From: Sphingobacteriales bacterium
GTDB taxonomy: Bacteria > Bacteroidota > Bacteroidia > Chitinophagales > Chitinophagaceae
Assembly: GCA_027484425.1 (NCBI GenBank)
Contig: JAIXSZ010000015.1
Span: 62,001 to 126,000 of the forward strand
Length of the DNA: 64,000 nucleotides
Direction: 5' to 3'
Position 1 is the stretch's first letter; each line of letters opens with the position of its first letter. The position numbers were made by a program, and so were the translations under genes. This document shows positions 54,620 through 63,520 of the stretch, piece by piece. The notes under the pieces were generated by a model, which searched no databases, was not told where the DNA came from, and saw only the letters and a program-made list of their open reading frames with translations.

Positions 54620-54651
54620 TTTGGGGAAAAACATAATACTCCCTAAGTTTG
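54620..54651 (+). promoter_or_regulatory. Canonical promoter of the 38-residue membrane peptide gene
   Basis: TTTG (54620-54623), 20-bp spacer, TAAGTTTG (54644-54651): exact match to both Bacteroidota elements with ideal spacing. The ATG follows after five bases. Confidence 0.55.
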
Positions 54652-54656
54652 TAGGA

Positions 54657-54773
54657 ATGAAAATCAGGTATTCATATAAAGATATAAGCCAGTCAGATAC
54701 TACTACCTATTTACTGGTGGCAGTGGTGGTGCTTACCACTATTCTGGGTGCTATCAAGATTGTCTTTCTTTAA
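54657..54773 (+). CDS. 38-residue single-pass membrane peptide
   Basis: A short reading frame of 38 codons that would be missed by ordinary length cut-offs. The peptide starts MKIRYSYKDISQSDTTTY, a polar and basic N-terminal part, and ends with one hydrophobic helix of about 18 residues (LLVAVVVLTTILGAIKIV) and FL, so it should insert with one membrane pass. It lies between the Omp28 terminator and the convergent S41 protease gene (13 bp away) and has its own textbook promoter, with the ATG five bases beyond the -7 element, indicating a leaderless mRNA. No relative was recognised. The main doubt is length; the promoter match is the main support. Confidence 0.5.
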   Translation: MKIRYSYKDISQSDTTTYLLVAVVVLTTILGAIKIVFL

Positions 54774-54786
54774 AGCTGCCTCTATT

Positions 54787-56478
54787 CTACTTCTTTATCG
54801 GCTTCAATAATTTACTATATTCTGCTGGTGTGTTTATGAGCGATACTGCTTTCTCTAGTTCTTTATCATACTGCATCGATTGTGCCATGCGCCCACGTGT
54901 GTAGTAATAACGCGATGCTATTTCACTTTCCAGCATGTGCTTTACCTGATCTTTATGCTTTATAAGGTCTTGTTTTTTGTCGTGCGATAGTTTATTTTTC
55001 AATGCGTCAAACTCTCCTTTCACATTCTCAAAGTACTTCTCCTTTTGAGCAGTTTTCTTCAGCGAATCCAATTGCAGTTCTGTTTCTGATTTGTAGGAAT
55101 AGTCCTTGTTCTCTACCCATTTAGCAAACTGATCAAACTCTTCATCCGTAAGCGCAAATTTGTCTGGTGCAGCTATTGTCTTGTGTTTAGAAGCATAGTC
55201 GGTAGCATAATCAAAAATGTAGTTTTTTGTATACAGCGTTACAGCTATCAGGCTCATTGGCTCATCTTTCACTATCACATCTGGCGATACACCGCCGCCA
55301 CTCAGCACATTACGTCCGCCTTTTGTCTTAAACGTCTTTTTCAGCGAGTCGGCTATGAGCCCCACACTTCCATCAGCATTTCTTCTCGTATAGTCTAGCG
55401 CTTGTATACATCTGCCACTTGGAGTATAGTACCGAGCCACAGTCAACTTTAAGTGCGATTTAAAGCCCAAAGGGCGCGTTACCTGTACCAGTCCCTTACC
55501 ATACGAGCGCTCACCTATTACCACACCTCTGTCAAGGTCTTGAATGGTACCCGCCACTATCTCCGACGCCGATGCCGAACTTTTATTCACCAGCACCGCC
55601 AATGGCAGGTCTTTATTCCATGCAGCAATAGTGGTTTTGTACTCCTTATTCATTTCTTCTATTCTGTACCGGGTAGTAAGTACGCTCTGTCCCTTGTCTA
55701 TAAAAATGTTACAAATGTTCACGGCCTCATCTAGCAGTCCTCCAGGGTTGTTGCGTAGGTCCAGTACCACTCCCCTCAACGATGGCTGCACTTTTTTCAG
55801 GCTGTCGTAGGCATCCTTCACAGCATTGCCACACTGTTGTGTAAACTGTGTTAGGCGCACATACGCTATGTCGTTTTGTGCACCTACTAGCCCTGCATAC
55901 GGCACGCTCGATATCTCTATTTCCCCTCTTGTTATTAGTTTTTCACTTACCACTTGTGTATAGGCATCTTTTACCTTCATTTTCAGTTGTGTGCCCGGCG
56001 AGCCTTTCAGTAGCGACCCCAAATCTTCTATTGTTTTTCCTTTCAGCGGCTGCCCATCTATCGACTCCACCATATCCCCTGGGTGTAGTCCTGCTTTGTG
56101 CGCAGGGCTGTTTTCATACACATCTGCTACATATATGTCGTTGCCTTTTCGCTGCATATTGGCACCAATACCTCCATATTTACCAGTGGTCATAATCTCA
56201 TATTCTTCTACATCAGCCTCCGATATGAAGTTGGTATACGGATCCAGCTCCTGCAGCATGGCATCTACACCAGTTTTTACCAGTTTACCTGGTTCTATAG
56301 GGTCTACATAAAAGGTGTTCAGCTCTTTAAACAGGTTGGTATATATATCCAGATTCTTGGCAATCTCAAAGTATGGGTCGTTGTTTTGCGCCCTTATAAA
56401 CATAAAAGCTGTTGCCGAAAGGGCTGCTCCTGCTATAAAACCCTTTGCTCCTTTAAATTTTTTCAGTCGCTCTCTCAT
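54787..56478 (-). CDS. S41-family C-terminal processing protease
   Basis: 563 residues. An N-terminal membrane anchor or signal (about 12-28), a PDZ domain (PAHKAGLHPGDMVESIDG), and the S41 catalytic core with VVLDLRNNPGGLL, nucleophile Ser in VNKSSASASEIVAG and the Lys in RSYGKGLVQ form a Ser-Lys dyad protease as in CtpA/Prc. A long charged C-terminal extension (about 450-563) follows. It trims C termini of envelope proteins. A bulged inverted repeat lies 27 bp upstream of its start. Confidence 0.92.
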   Translation of the reverse strand: MRERLKKFKGAKGFIAGAALSATAFMFIRAQNNDPYFEIAKNLDIYTNLFKELNTFYVDPIEPGKLVKTGVDAMLQELDPYTNFISEADVEEYEIMTTGKYGGIGANMQRKGNDIYVADVYENSPAHKAGLHPGDMVESIDGQPLKGKTIEDLGSLLKGSPGTQLKMKVKDAYTQVVSEKLITRGEIEISSVPYAGLVGAQNDIAYVRLTQFTQQCGNAVKDAYDSLKKVQPSLRGVVLDLRNNPGGLLDEAVNICNIFIDKGQSVLTTRYRIEEMNKEYKTTIAAWNKDLPLAVLVNKSSASASEIVAGTIQDLDRGVVIGERSYGKGLVQVTRPLGFKSHLKLTVARYYTPSGRCIQALDYTRRNADGSVGLIADSLKKTFKTKGGRNVLSGGGVSPDVIVKDEPMSLIAVTLYTKNYIFDYATDYASKHKTIAAPDKFALTDEEFDQFAKWVENKDYSYKSETELQLDSLKKTAQKEKYFENVKGEFDALKNKLSHDKKQDLIKHKDQVKHMLESEIASRYYYTRGRMAQSMQYDKELEKAVSLINTPAEYSKLLKPIKK

Positions 56479-56778
56479 ATATTATTTGTATAAAAAACCA
56501 AAACAGCTACGAATTTACACCATTTCAAATCGTAGCTCTATAAATAAATAGTCGCTTACACAGTAATTATTGTTATAATCTTGGTAATTTGTATCCCTTT
56601 ATGGTATCTCAAGCAGCAGAAACGAAGCTGTAAAACGATGATAGTAAGTACGAACTGCTGTATTTCTAACATGGGTGTAGTGCTGAGTAGTGTAGAACGT
56701 GTTATAAATACTAGCCTATAGCAACTTTCTTCTTTTACACATTTCCTTCTGTAGCTTTCGCAAACACTAAATACTACT
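56479..56778. other. Intergenic region between the S41 protease and the hypothetical 216-residue gene
   Basis: Divergent spacer of 300 bp. It contains the inverted repeat at 56505-56537. I see no exact TAnnTTTG in either direction and no credible coding sequence. Confidence 0.45.
56505..56537. repeat. Inverted repeat upstream of the S41 protease gene
   Basis: AGCTACGA (56505-56512) pairs with TCGTAGCT (56530-56537); inner ATTT/AAAT extends the symmetry with a one-base bulge. No T-run. Placement 27 bp before the S41 start suggests an operator or leader hairpin. Confidence 0.45.
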
Positions 56779-57429
56779 ATGAAATATATCTATTGCTCAC
56801 TTTTATTACTACTTCACTGGCTTGGCATTACCAACGTCTATGCTCAGCAACCTTTTTCCGAAGGTACCATCGAATACAGTGTTTTGCTCACAGCCCCAGA
56901 TAACAATAAGATATCTGGTGTGTATGCAATATCATTCAAAGGGGCAGAAATAAAAAAAGTAATGAAAATGGACAATGGATATGAAGACATTACCCTTTTC
57001 GATTGCAAAAACAATACTATTTATTCCCTCCAAAATAGAAATGGAACCAAATATGCGATACAATTGAGCATGGAAGAGTTCGTAGCCAAACAAGAAAAGT
57101 ATTCAGGATATCGAGTCATCAATGAAAAAAAACAAAATCAACTAATAGATAGTCTAGTTGTATATCAGGGTACAGTAAAGTACAAAAACAATGCAAAGGT
57201 TACTATTTTATACACCAAAGATTGGAAACCGGCAGAGCCCATTACCTACACTCGCTTCCCTAATGCCACATTTTTACCACTTCGGTTCCAGTACGACGAA
57301 GAAAATGGCATGGGCATGGTATTCCAAGCTACTAAAGTATCTGCTACTCCATTATCAACCTCGATCTTCAAAATACCTGCCGACTACAAGATGATCTCTT
57401 ATGAAGAATACAAGCAGTTGAGCAAATAA
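56779..57429 (+). CDS. Exported hypothetical protein, GLPGLI/DUF4412-like
   Basis: 216 residues with a signal peptide ending in VYAQ (about residue 23). The mature part reads as a beta-rich barrel-like domain: EGTIEYSVLL, GVYAISFKGAEIKKVMKM, TLFDCKNNTIYSLQ and later PNATFLPLRFQYD, the same outline as GLPGLI and DUF4412 exported proteins of Bacteroidota, but the match is not decisive. It overlaps the L,D-transpeptidase start by one base (TAATG), so the two are translationally coupled and may both act in the envelope. Confidence 0.6.
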   Translation: MKYIYCSLLLLLHWLGITNVYAQQPFSEGTIEYSVLLTAPDNNKISGVYAISFKGAEIKKVMKMDNGYEDITLFDCKNNTIYSLQNRNGTKYAIQLSMEEFVAKQEKYSGYRVINEKKQNQLIDSLVVYQGTVKYKNNAKVTILYTKDWKPAEPITYTRFPNATFLPLRFQYDEENGMGMVFQATKVSATPLSTSIFKIPADYKMISYEEYKQLSK

Positions 57430-58106
57430 TGAAAAACAGATCACTCGCTTCTTTTATTGGTTGGCTATTGGTTGCAATGCTGCATGTCACTATCAGTCTC
57501 GCACAGCCTACAGATGTAAAAATATTGAACGAGCGAAAAGACAAAGATGGAAACATCATTCGCACCATACAATACTACCAAGGATCTCAGCGTGTAACAG
57601 AAACCCGAATCATTCGTCCCTTCGTAAACCTCAATGCACCCATCAACCCTGATACACTTGACAACGACTCGCTTATGGTTGTTGTTAGTAAGTCCCGTTT
57701 TGTGTTGGATGTATATTATCGCAAACGCAAAATCAGGTCATACAAAGTCGTTTTCGGTCCCAAACCCCAGGAAAATAAAATGATGAAGGGCGACCGCCGT
57801 ACACCAGAGGGCTGGTATAAAGTGCAGGAAAAACACATTAGCGGTAGGTACAACAAATTTATTCATATTGACTACCCAAACGATTCGGCTTATGCACGAT
57901 TCAATAAATTGAAACTACAAGGCGCAATACCAAAAGATGCCGAAATAGGCGGCGATGTGGGCATTCATGGCGTATGGAAAGGGGGCGAAGACATGATAGA
58001 CATGGGCATAGGTTGGACAGACGGCTGCATTGCTTTGAAAAACACAGATGTAGATGACCTCTATCGAATTGTAAAACCAGGTGCACGTGTGCTGATACGA
58101 AAGTGA
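57429..58106 (+). CDS. L,D-transpeptidase (YkuD domain)
   Basis: 225 residues with an N-terminal signal (LLVAMLHVTISLAQ). The YkuD domain begins VVVSKSRFVLDVYYRKRKI, contains the GDRRTPEGWYKV segment, and has the catalytic His in GGDVGIHGVW and catalytic Cys in GWTDGCIALKN. The usual SxGC is TDGC here. Such enzymes form 3-3 peptidoglycan crosslinks or attach proteins to peptidoglycan and resist most beta-lactams. Its ATG overlaps the stop of the upstream exported protein gene. Confidence 0.9.
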   Translation: MKNRSLASFIGWLLVAMLHVTISLAQPTDVKILNERKDKDGNIIRTIQYYQGSQRVTETRIIRPFVNLNAPINPDTLDNDSLMVVVSKSRFVLDVYYRKRKIRSYKVVFGPKPQENKMMKGDRRTPEGWYKVQEKHISGRYNKFIHIDYPNDSAYARFNKLKLQGAIPKDAEIGGDVGIHGVWKGGEDMIDMGIGWTDGCIALKNTDVDDLYRIVKPGARVLIRK

Positions 58107-58191
58107 TAGGACGCTCTTACAAATTCTCATTCGTACAATTACCAATAACTTTTGAATCAGAACCATTAATTTAGCACACAAAATAACTTTC

Positions 58192-58890
58192 ATGAAAAAA
58201 GTAGTGGCTGGTGCCGATGCTGCGGTACACGACATTCCATCTGGCGCAACAATAATGCTAGGTGGCTTTGGGCTATGTGGCATACCCGAAAACTGTATTG
58301 CCGCACTGGTGCGCAAAGGAGTAAACAACCTTACTTGTATTTCTAACAATGCCGGTGTAGATGGTTTTGGTATAGGCTTGCTCCTCGAACAAAAGCAGGT
58401 CAAAAAAATGATCTCTTCTTATGTAGGCGAAAATGCCGAGTTCGAACGCCAGTTGCTCAGCGGCGAGCTAGAAGTAGATCTCGTACCTCAGGGAACCCTT
58501 GCTACACGCTGCATGGCTGCTGGATATGGTATGCCTGCAGTATTTTTACTGGCAGGTGTAGGCACAGAGGTAGCAGATGGCAAAGAAACACGCGAATTCA
58601 ATGGTAAAACATACCTACTGGAGCATGCGTTCGATGCCGATTACGCAATAGTAAAGGCTTGGAAAGGCGACACTATGGGCAACTTAATATTCAAAGACAC
58701 CGCTCGCAACTTCAACCCGCTAATGGCTATGGCTGGCAAAATCACCATCGCCGAGGTTGAAGAACTAGTACAACCCGGCGAACTTGACCCCAACCATATA
58801 CACGTGCCTGGCGTATACGTTCACCGTATTTTTCAGGGCACTGATTACGAAAAACGCATAGAGCAAAGAACAGTAAGAAAGAAAGACTAA
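58192..58890 (+). CDS. 3-oxoacid CoA-transferase subunit A
   Basis: A 232-residue family I CoA-transferase alpha subunit (ScoA/AtoD type). It has [20 protein letters not shown] near the N terminus, [15 protein letters not shown], and the [19 protein letters not shown] segment. With subunit B it moves CoA between succinyl-CoA or acetyl-CoA and acetoacetate. Subunit B follows after 86 bp, which is long for an operon but without an intervening terminator. Confidence 0.93.
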   Translation: MKKVVAGADAAVHDIPSGATIMLGGFGLCGIPENCIAALVRKGVNNLTCISNNAGVDGFGIGLLLEQKQVKKMISSYVGENAEFERQLLSGELEVDLVPQGTLATRCMAAGYGMPAVFLLAGVGTEVADGKETREFNGKTYLLEHAFDADYAIVKAWKGDTMGNLIFKDTARNFNPLMAMAGKITIAEVEELVQPGELDPNHIHVPGVYVHRIFQGTDYEKRIEQRTVRKKD

Positions 58891-58976
58891 AAACTACCAA
58901 CGGTAATAGTCTTTCACAATGTTACTTCTGTTCAATAATTATTTAATCAATCACATTTCCCCACATTTTTTATAAC

Positions 58977-59633
58977 ATGGGACTCAATAAAGAACAAATA
59001 GCTAAACGTATAGCCATGGAACTCAGAGATGGGTTTTATGTAAATCTCGGTATTGGTATACCTACACTTGTAGCCAACTATATTCCTGAAGGTGTAAACG
59101 TGGTACTGCAATCCGAAAATGGATTGCTGGGCATGGGCCCATTCCCTTTCGAGGGCGAAGAAGATCCAGACCTGATAAACGCAGGTAAACAAACCATTAC
59201 TACATTGCCTGGTTCTGCATTCTTCGATAGTGCCATGAGTTTTGGTATGATACGCGCTGGCAAGGTAGACCTCACTGTTCTAGGTGCTATGGAGGTCGCC
59301 GAAAACGGTGACATAGCCAACTGGAAAATACCCAAGAAAATGGTGAAAGGTATGGGTGGTGCTATGGATCTTGTCGCTGCTGCCAAAAACATTATTGTAG
59401 CCATGCAGCACACCAACCCAAAGGGCGAAAGCAAGTTACTTCCGCGCTGCTCGTTGCCACTAACAGGTGTTGGCTGTGTTAAAAAAATTGTGTCAGATTT
59501 AGGGGTGTTTGATGTTACACCAGATGGCTTTGTGTGTATTGAATACGCACCAGGAGTAACTATCGACGAGATTATAGCCAAAACAGCTGGCAAATTAACT
59601 ATTTCTCCTTCTGTAAAAGAAATGACAGTTTAA
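58977..59633 (+). CDS. 3-oxoacid CoA-transferase subunit B
   Basis: A 218-residue beta subunit. The catalytic Glu, which forms the CoA thioester, is in LQSENGLLGMGP near residue 45; GLGIG-type phosphate loop is NLGIGIPTLV; other family parts are DLTVLGAMEVAENGDIANW and CVKKIVSDLGVFDVTPDG. Length is normal. A long terminator follows the stop. Confidence 0.94.
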   Translation: MGLNKEQIAKRIAMELRDGFYVNLGIGIPTLVANYIPEGVNVVLQSENGLLGMGPFPFEGEEDPDLINAGKQTITTLPGSAFFDSAMSFGMIRAGKVDLTVLGAMEVAENGDIANWKIPKKMVKGMGGAMDLVAAAKNIIVAMQHTNPKGESKLLPRCSLPLTGVGCVKKIVSDLGVFDVTPDGFVCIEYAPGVTIDEIIAKTAGKLTISPSVKEMTV

Positions 59634-59661
59634 CGCACAGCGCTGAGTGCGCTATAAATAT

Positions 59662-59718
59662 AAAAAGTACCATTGTTCATGCTTATAATATGCCAGCATG
59701 AGTAATGGTACTTTTTTT
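59662..59718 (+). terminator. Long terminator of the CoA-transferase genes
   Basis: An outer perfect 13-bp stem (59662-59674 with 59704-59716) plus a near-perfect inner 9-bp stem, ending in seven T. It also separates the convergent ridA gene. Confidence 0.8.
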
Positions 59719-59749
59719 AGTAAAATATTGTGGCTATTGCCCTGTAAAT

Positions 59750-60175
59750 TTAGTCTATCACTGCTATACACTTCAGCTCTATGGCTATAGCGCTAGGCAG
59801 AGAATCTACACCTACCGTTGTTCGGCAAGGTTGATTATCCTTAAAGTATTCTGCATACAGCTTGTTATAAGTATGGAAATCTCGCTTCATATCTACCAAA
59901 AACACGGTTACATCTACCAGCTTATCCCAGCTACTACCACTTTCTTCAAGTATCACACGCACATTCTCAAACACACTATGACATTGCTCAGCAAAGTCAA
60001 AAGACTGATGATTGCCGTGTTTGTCACTTTTCAAGCCTGGTATCTCGTCTGTTCCGGGTTTACGTGGCCCAACACCCGATAAGAATAATAAGTTACCTAC
60101 TCGCCTTGCATGCGGATAAAGCCCCATTGGTTGAGGTGCTTTTTCTGTAGAAATCTGATTGTTTTGCTCACTCAT
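59750..60175 (-). CDS. ridA: RidA-family reactive intermediate deaminase
   Basis: A 141-residue YjgF/YER057c/UK114 protein. It has the family parts LLFLSGVGPRKPGT, VTVFLVDMKRDF and the active-site Arg and Glu region RTTVGVDSLPSAIAIELKC. It hydrolyses reactive enamine/imine intermediates formed by PLP enzymes. The first 15 residues (QISTEKAP) form a normal lead. It is in the same direction as the EGF-like lipoprotein gene, 34 bp after it. Confidence 0.9.
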   Translation of the reverse strand: MSEQNNQISTEKAPQPMGLYPHARRVGNLLFLSGVGPRKPGTDEIPGLKSDKHGNHQSFDFAEQCHSVFENVRVILEESGSSWDKLVDVTVFLVDMKRDFHTYNKLYAEYFKDNQPCRTTVGVDSLPSAIAIELKCIAVID

Positions 60176-60209
60176 TATTATCTATTTTTTATACTACGGT
60201 TCCTAAGTA

Positions 60210-60740
60210 CTAAAATCTGATGTAACTATTGAAATACAGGTTGGTAGATCCACCTAGTGTGTCTGTTTTGGTCAGTCTCAGGCTGGCAGTAGTGCCATCT
60301 ACACTGCCTATACCTGTGTATCTATAATTGTTTACTGTTACAGGAGACACATTGAAATTAGAACCAGCACTACTATTGTTGGTCAACTCTATCGATAGAT
60401 TAACAGCTACATTACCACTAGTGTCTATCCACAATACATCCATCAGGTTAAAATTAGTAGTATCTGATGTGGTGCTAAAAATTAAAGTGTTTGTAGTGTC
60501 CGATGATGCATCATCAGGTGGCAGCCCTTTATAGATACCTTGATACTTTTTACTGTATATCAGCTCACAATTAGCACCATATATACCAGTAGTGCATTTA
60601 CATATGCCGCCCACACACACACCTTTATTGAGGCAAGTAACTGCTCCGCATTCGTTTTTTGAGCACGAACTGTAAATGACTGCACTAAAAATACTCAGGG
60701 TCAACAACACACCCAGCGCAATTTGTTTTATTGGTTTCAT
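60210..60740 (-). CDS. Lipoprotein with an EGF-like domain
   Basis: 176 residues started at ATG 60740. The N terminus ends in VIYSSC, a lipobox. Immediately after it is an EGF-like cysteine module (CGAVTCLNKGVCVGGICKC then GIYGANC), six Cys in the 1-3, 2-4, 5-6 order expected of EGF. The remaining about 120 residues form a Thr/Ser-rich beta domain (LIFSTTSDTTNFNLMDVL, TASLRLTKTDTLGG). Such short EGF lipoproteins occur in Bacteroidota, with unknown ligands. An upstream start at 60782 would lie across the -7 element. Confidence 0.75.
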   Translation of the reverse strand: MKPIKQIALGVLLTLSIFSAVIYSSCSKNECGAVTCLNKGVCVGGICKCTTGIYGANCELIYSKKYQGIYKGLPPDDASSDTTNTLIFSTTSDTTNFNLMDVLWIDTSGNVAVNLSIELTNNSSAGSNFNVSPVTVNNYRYTGIGSVDGTTASLRLTKTDTLGGSTNLYFNSYIRF

Positions 60741-60779
60741 ATCTCTAAAATGCTTTTTATTTCTGCGGAAACAATATCC

Positions 60780-60787
60780 CAAAGATA
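60780..60787 (-). promoter_or_regulatory. -7 element of the EGF lipoprotein gene
   Basis: TATCTTTG on the minus strand, exact TAnnTTTG, 39 bp before ATG 60740. Confidence 0.4.
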
Positions 60788-60994
60788 CGTTTTTGCAGGT
60801 AATTGCAGTTGCGCACCTCTTTCTAGCTGTGCCGTTTTCTTTGGTCTCAATGAGTTCCCCAATTAACGTTGCTGTCTATTGCTTTGTTGTGTAGCAGTTG
60901 CTATTCTTACGGCGCTACTCTCCATCACCTACTCTCACTTGCACCCCCACCCCATTAATTCCATCCCCCACATCAATAGTTCAACGATTGTACG

Positions 60995-61002
60995 TAACTT
61001 TG
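60995..61002 (+). promoter_or_regulatory. -7 element of prfA
   Basis: TAACTTTG, exact TAnnTTTG, 55 bp before the prfA ATG. Confidence 0.45.
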
Positions 61003-61057
61003 CACACTTTTATACTGTATATTACAGCAAGAAAATATATTATTCAACAACACAACT

Positions 61058-62143
61058 ATGAGTTCTATAGTAGAAAAACTGGAGGCAATCAAAGCCCGTT
61101 TCGACGATTTGGGCGTAGCACTTACCAATCCTGAGATTGTGAGTGACAATACCCGTTTTTCGCAGGTATCAAAAGAATACCGCAAGCTAGAGAAAATAGT
61201 TGTTGTTTATAAAACTTACAGAACCTGTGTAGATAGTCTCGACTTTGCCAGAGAAGTGCTCGAAACCGAAAGCGACGAAGAACTACGCAGCATGGCAAAA
61301 GAAGACCTAGAGAAACTGGAAGTTCAGAAAAACGAACTGGAGGAGGAAATGCGCAAACTCCTTATACCCAAAGACCCACAAGACGAGAAAAATGCCATTC
61401 TCGAGGTGCGCGCAGGTACAGGTGGCGACGAAGCCAGCATTTTTGCCGGCGACCTTATGCGTATGTATCTCCGCTACTGCGAGCGCAGAGGCTGGAAGGT
61501 AGCTGTACTCAGCGAAACAGAAGGTACAGTGGGTGGCTATAAAGAGGTGCAGCTAGAGGTAGTTGGTGAGGATGTGTATGGCACACTCAAATTTGAGAGT
61601 GGCGTACATCGTGTGCAGCGTGTACCAGCCACCGAGGCCAGCGGCAGGGTGCATACTTCGGCAGCCACGGTAGCGGTGCTGCCTGAGGCTGAGGAGGTAG
61701 ACTTTGAACTGAAGGAGAGTGATGTGAAAATGGAAACAGCACGCAGTGGTGGTGCAGGTGGCCAGAACGTAAACAAGGTGGAAACCAAAGTAATACTTAC
61801 CCATGTACCCACAGGTACAGTCATTATGTGCCAAACAGAACGCTCGCAGCTAGGCAACCGCGAGAAAGCAATGAACATGATGCGTACTCGCCTCTACGAA
61901 GAGCAGGTACGCAAACAAGAAGACGAAATAGCCCGCCACCGTAAAAGTATTGTTAGCACTGGCGACCGCTCTGCCAAGATTCGCACCTACAACTATCCGC
62001 AGGGGCGCATCACAGACCATCGCATCAACATGACCCTCTACAACCTCGACGACTTCATGAATGGCAACATCCAGGAAATGCTCGAAGCATTACAATTCGC
62101 CGAAAACGCCGAAAAAATGCAAGCCGGAGAAATGGTGATATAG
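61058..62143 (+). CDS. prfA: Peptide chain release factor 1
   Basis: A 361-residue class I release factor that hydrolyses peptidyl-tRNA at UAA and UAG. The GGQ loop is [15 protein letters not shown] and the codon-recognition region contains [17 protein letters not shown], with the PxT motif of RF1 (PAT). The N-terminal helical domain, [17 protein letters not shown] and the C terminus are complete. It is a single gene with its own -7 element. Confidence 0.96.
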   Translation: MSSIVEKLEAIKARFDDLGVALTNPEIVSDNTRFSQVSKEYRKLEKIVVVYKTYRTCVDSLDFAREVLETESDEELRSMAKEDLEKLEVQKNELEEEMRKLLIPKDPQDEKNAILEVRAGTGGDEASIFAGDLMRMYLRYCERRGWKVAVLSETEGTVGGYKEVQLEVVGEDVYGTLKFESGVHRVQRVPATEASGRVHTSAATVAVLPEAEEVDFELKESDVKMETARSGGAGGQNVNKVETKVILTHVPTGTVIMCQTERSQLGNREKAMNMMRTRLYEEQVRKQEDEIARHRKSIVSTGDRSAKIRTYNYPQGRITDHRINMTLYNLDDFMNGNIQEMLEALQFAENAEKMQAGEMVI

Positions 62144-62216
62144 TGCTTCTGCGTTACAGAAATTGCTTATTGTGGCTGTGATTTACGTGCCATTCCCACT
62201 TTCCCCCGATTATCAT

Positions 62217-62224
62217 TACTTTTG
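62217..62224 (+). promoter_or_regulatory. -7 element abutting the pssA start codon
   Basis: TACTTTTG, exact TAnnTTTG, 7 bases before the ATG at 62232. Confidence 0.4.
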
Positions 62225-62231
62225 ATGCACA

Positions 62232-63032
62232 ATGAAGCATCTACCTAATCTGCTTACTCTAGCCAATCTCTTTTGTGGTTGTCTGGCTATTGCATATGTG
62301 CTCACAGCGCAGCCTTACACCAGTATGCGTATGGATACTGGCATGCCCACATGGAGCTGGGTATATGGAGCCGAGCAAATCTTTTATGGCAGTGTTTTTA
62401 TAGGCATAGCTGGTATCTGCGACATGCTCGATGGTTTTGTGGCGCGTGCACTCAATGTTTTATCCCCCATCGGCAAAGACCTCGACTCTCTTGCAGATGT
62501 GGTTTCTTTTGGTGTTGCGCCCTCTGTTATCCTATATAAGTTCCTTTGGGATGCACTGATGAGCGAAAAAAACGCCATGGACATCAGTATGTTGGCTATG
62601 GCTCCTGCTTTTTTGTTGGCTTGTTTTGCAGCATTGCGTCTGGCTATATTTAATGTCACTACCGACGTCCCTAAAGGGTTTTTCAGAGGAATGCCTACTC
62701 CTGCCGTTGGCATTTTCGTAGCATCTTTCCCCCTTATAGCCTGGTACAATCCATGGGGTATAGGTCAGTTCCTGCAAAACAAATATGTACTTTATGCTAT
62801 TATAGGTATACTTAGCTGGCTTATGGTATCAAAGGTGAGCTTCTTCAAGCTTATGCCTGCTCGGTGGACTATCGCCACAGCTTGGCCTCAACTCACACTG
62901 GTAGTATGTTCTGCTGTTGCCATACCGTTTTTGCATGTAGCGGCTGTGCCATTTGGTTTTGCACTGTACGTTTTGCTTTCATTGGTATACAAGCAGCCAG
63001 AGGTAACAATGGCGGAAGAGTCGGGCAAATAA
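62232..63032 (+). CDS. pssA: CDP-diacylglycerol-serine O-phosphatidyltransferase
   Basis: A 266-residue CDP-alcohol phosphatidyltransferase with about seven membrane segments. The signature DGFVARALNVLSPIGKDLDS, followed by LADVVSFG, carries the DGxxAR, G and two Asp positions. It makes phosphatidylserine, the precursor of phosphatidylethanolamine, from the product of CdsA. The pssA gene stands between prfA and purS. Confidence 0.94.
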   Translation: MKHLPNLLTLANLFCGCLAIAYVLTAQPYTSMRMDTGMPTWSWVYGAEQIFYGSVFIGIAGICDMLDGFVARALNVLSPIGKDLDSLADVVSFGVAPSVILYKFLWDALMSEKNAMDISMLAMAPAFLLACFAALRLAIFNVTTDVPKGFFRGMPTPAVGIFVASFPLIAWYNPWGIGQFLQNKYVLYAIIGILSWLMVSKVSFFKLMPARWTIATAWPQLTLVVCSAVAIPFLHVAAVPFGFALYVLLSLVYKQPEVTMAEESGK

Positions 63033-63141
63033 ACATTCTCCTATCACAAGCACTTTTATTTGCCTTCTGTTTGCCTATCTACCGCATACTATCTACTTTT
63101 GACCCCATACTTTTATTCATTGTCATATAGCATATAATATT

Positions 63142-63393
63142 ATGAAATACACTGCACACATCAACATCATGCCACTCAAGGAATTGCTAGATCCACAGGG
63201 CAAAGCCGTAAACAATAGCCTGCACAATCTGGGCCTTACTGGCGTCAATGATGTACGTATAGGCAAACACATAACACTGCATGTAGAGGCTGTCAGTGCC
63301 GATGCCGCAGAGGTTATCACCCGCGATGCCTGCAAAAAACTATTGGCCAATCAGGTGATGGAATCATTCGATTTTCAGATTACTGAAGGGTAA
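63142..63393 (+). CDS. purS: Phosphoribosylformylglycinamidine synthase subunit PurS
   Basis: An 83-residue PurS subunit: YTAHINIMPLKELLDPQGKA with VNNSLHNLGLTGVNDVRIGK, the standard dimer-forming fold that bridges PurL and PurQ in the multi-subunit FGAM synthase. The separate PurS implies the small PurL type, with purQ and purL encoded elsewhere. The next gene, rsmI, begins 127 bp later and may not be part of the same unit. Confidence 0.93.
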   Translation: MKYTAHINIMPLKELLDPQGKAVNNSLHNLGLTGVNDVRIGKHITLHVEAVSADAAEVITRDACKKLLANQVMESFDFQITEG

Positions 63394-63520
63394 TAGCTAG
63401 GCAGCTGCACAGCTACTCTATAGCTTTCAGCATTCATTAGTTCGGACATCCTGCATACCATCAGGTAGCAGGGTGTTTCGATAGTATCTATCTTCCTCAC
63501 TCATTGCTTACACACCTGCT

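Larger units (their letters stand above)
60741..61057. other. Divergent promoter region between the EGF lipoprotein and prfA
   Basis: A 317-bp spacer with a minus-strand -7 element (60780-60787) and a plus-strand -7 element (60995-61002). Part of it (about 60888-60908) resembles a segment at 50826-50846 (see findings). No coding sequence supported. Confidence 0.5.

Noticed and set aside
60879-61061. 60-codon plus-strand frame starting TTG in front of prfA
   Set aside because: It spans the prfA -7 element and leader, has no recognised pattern and overlaps the prfA ATG.
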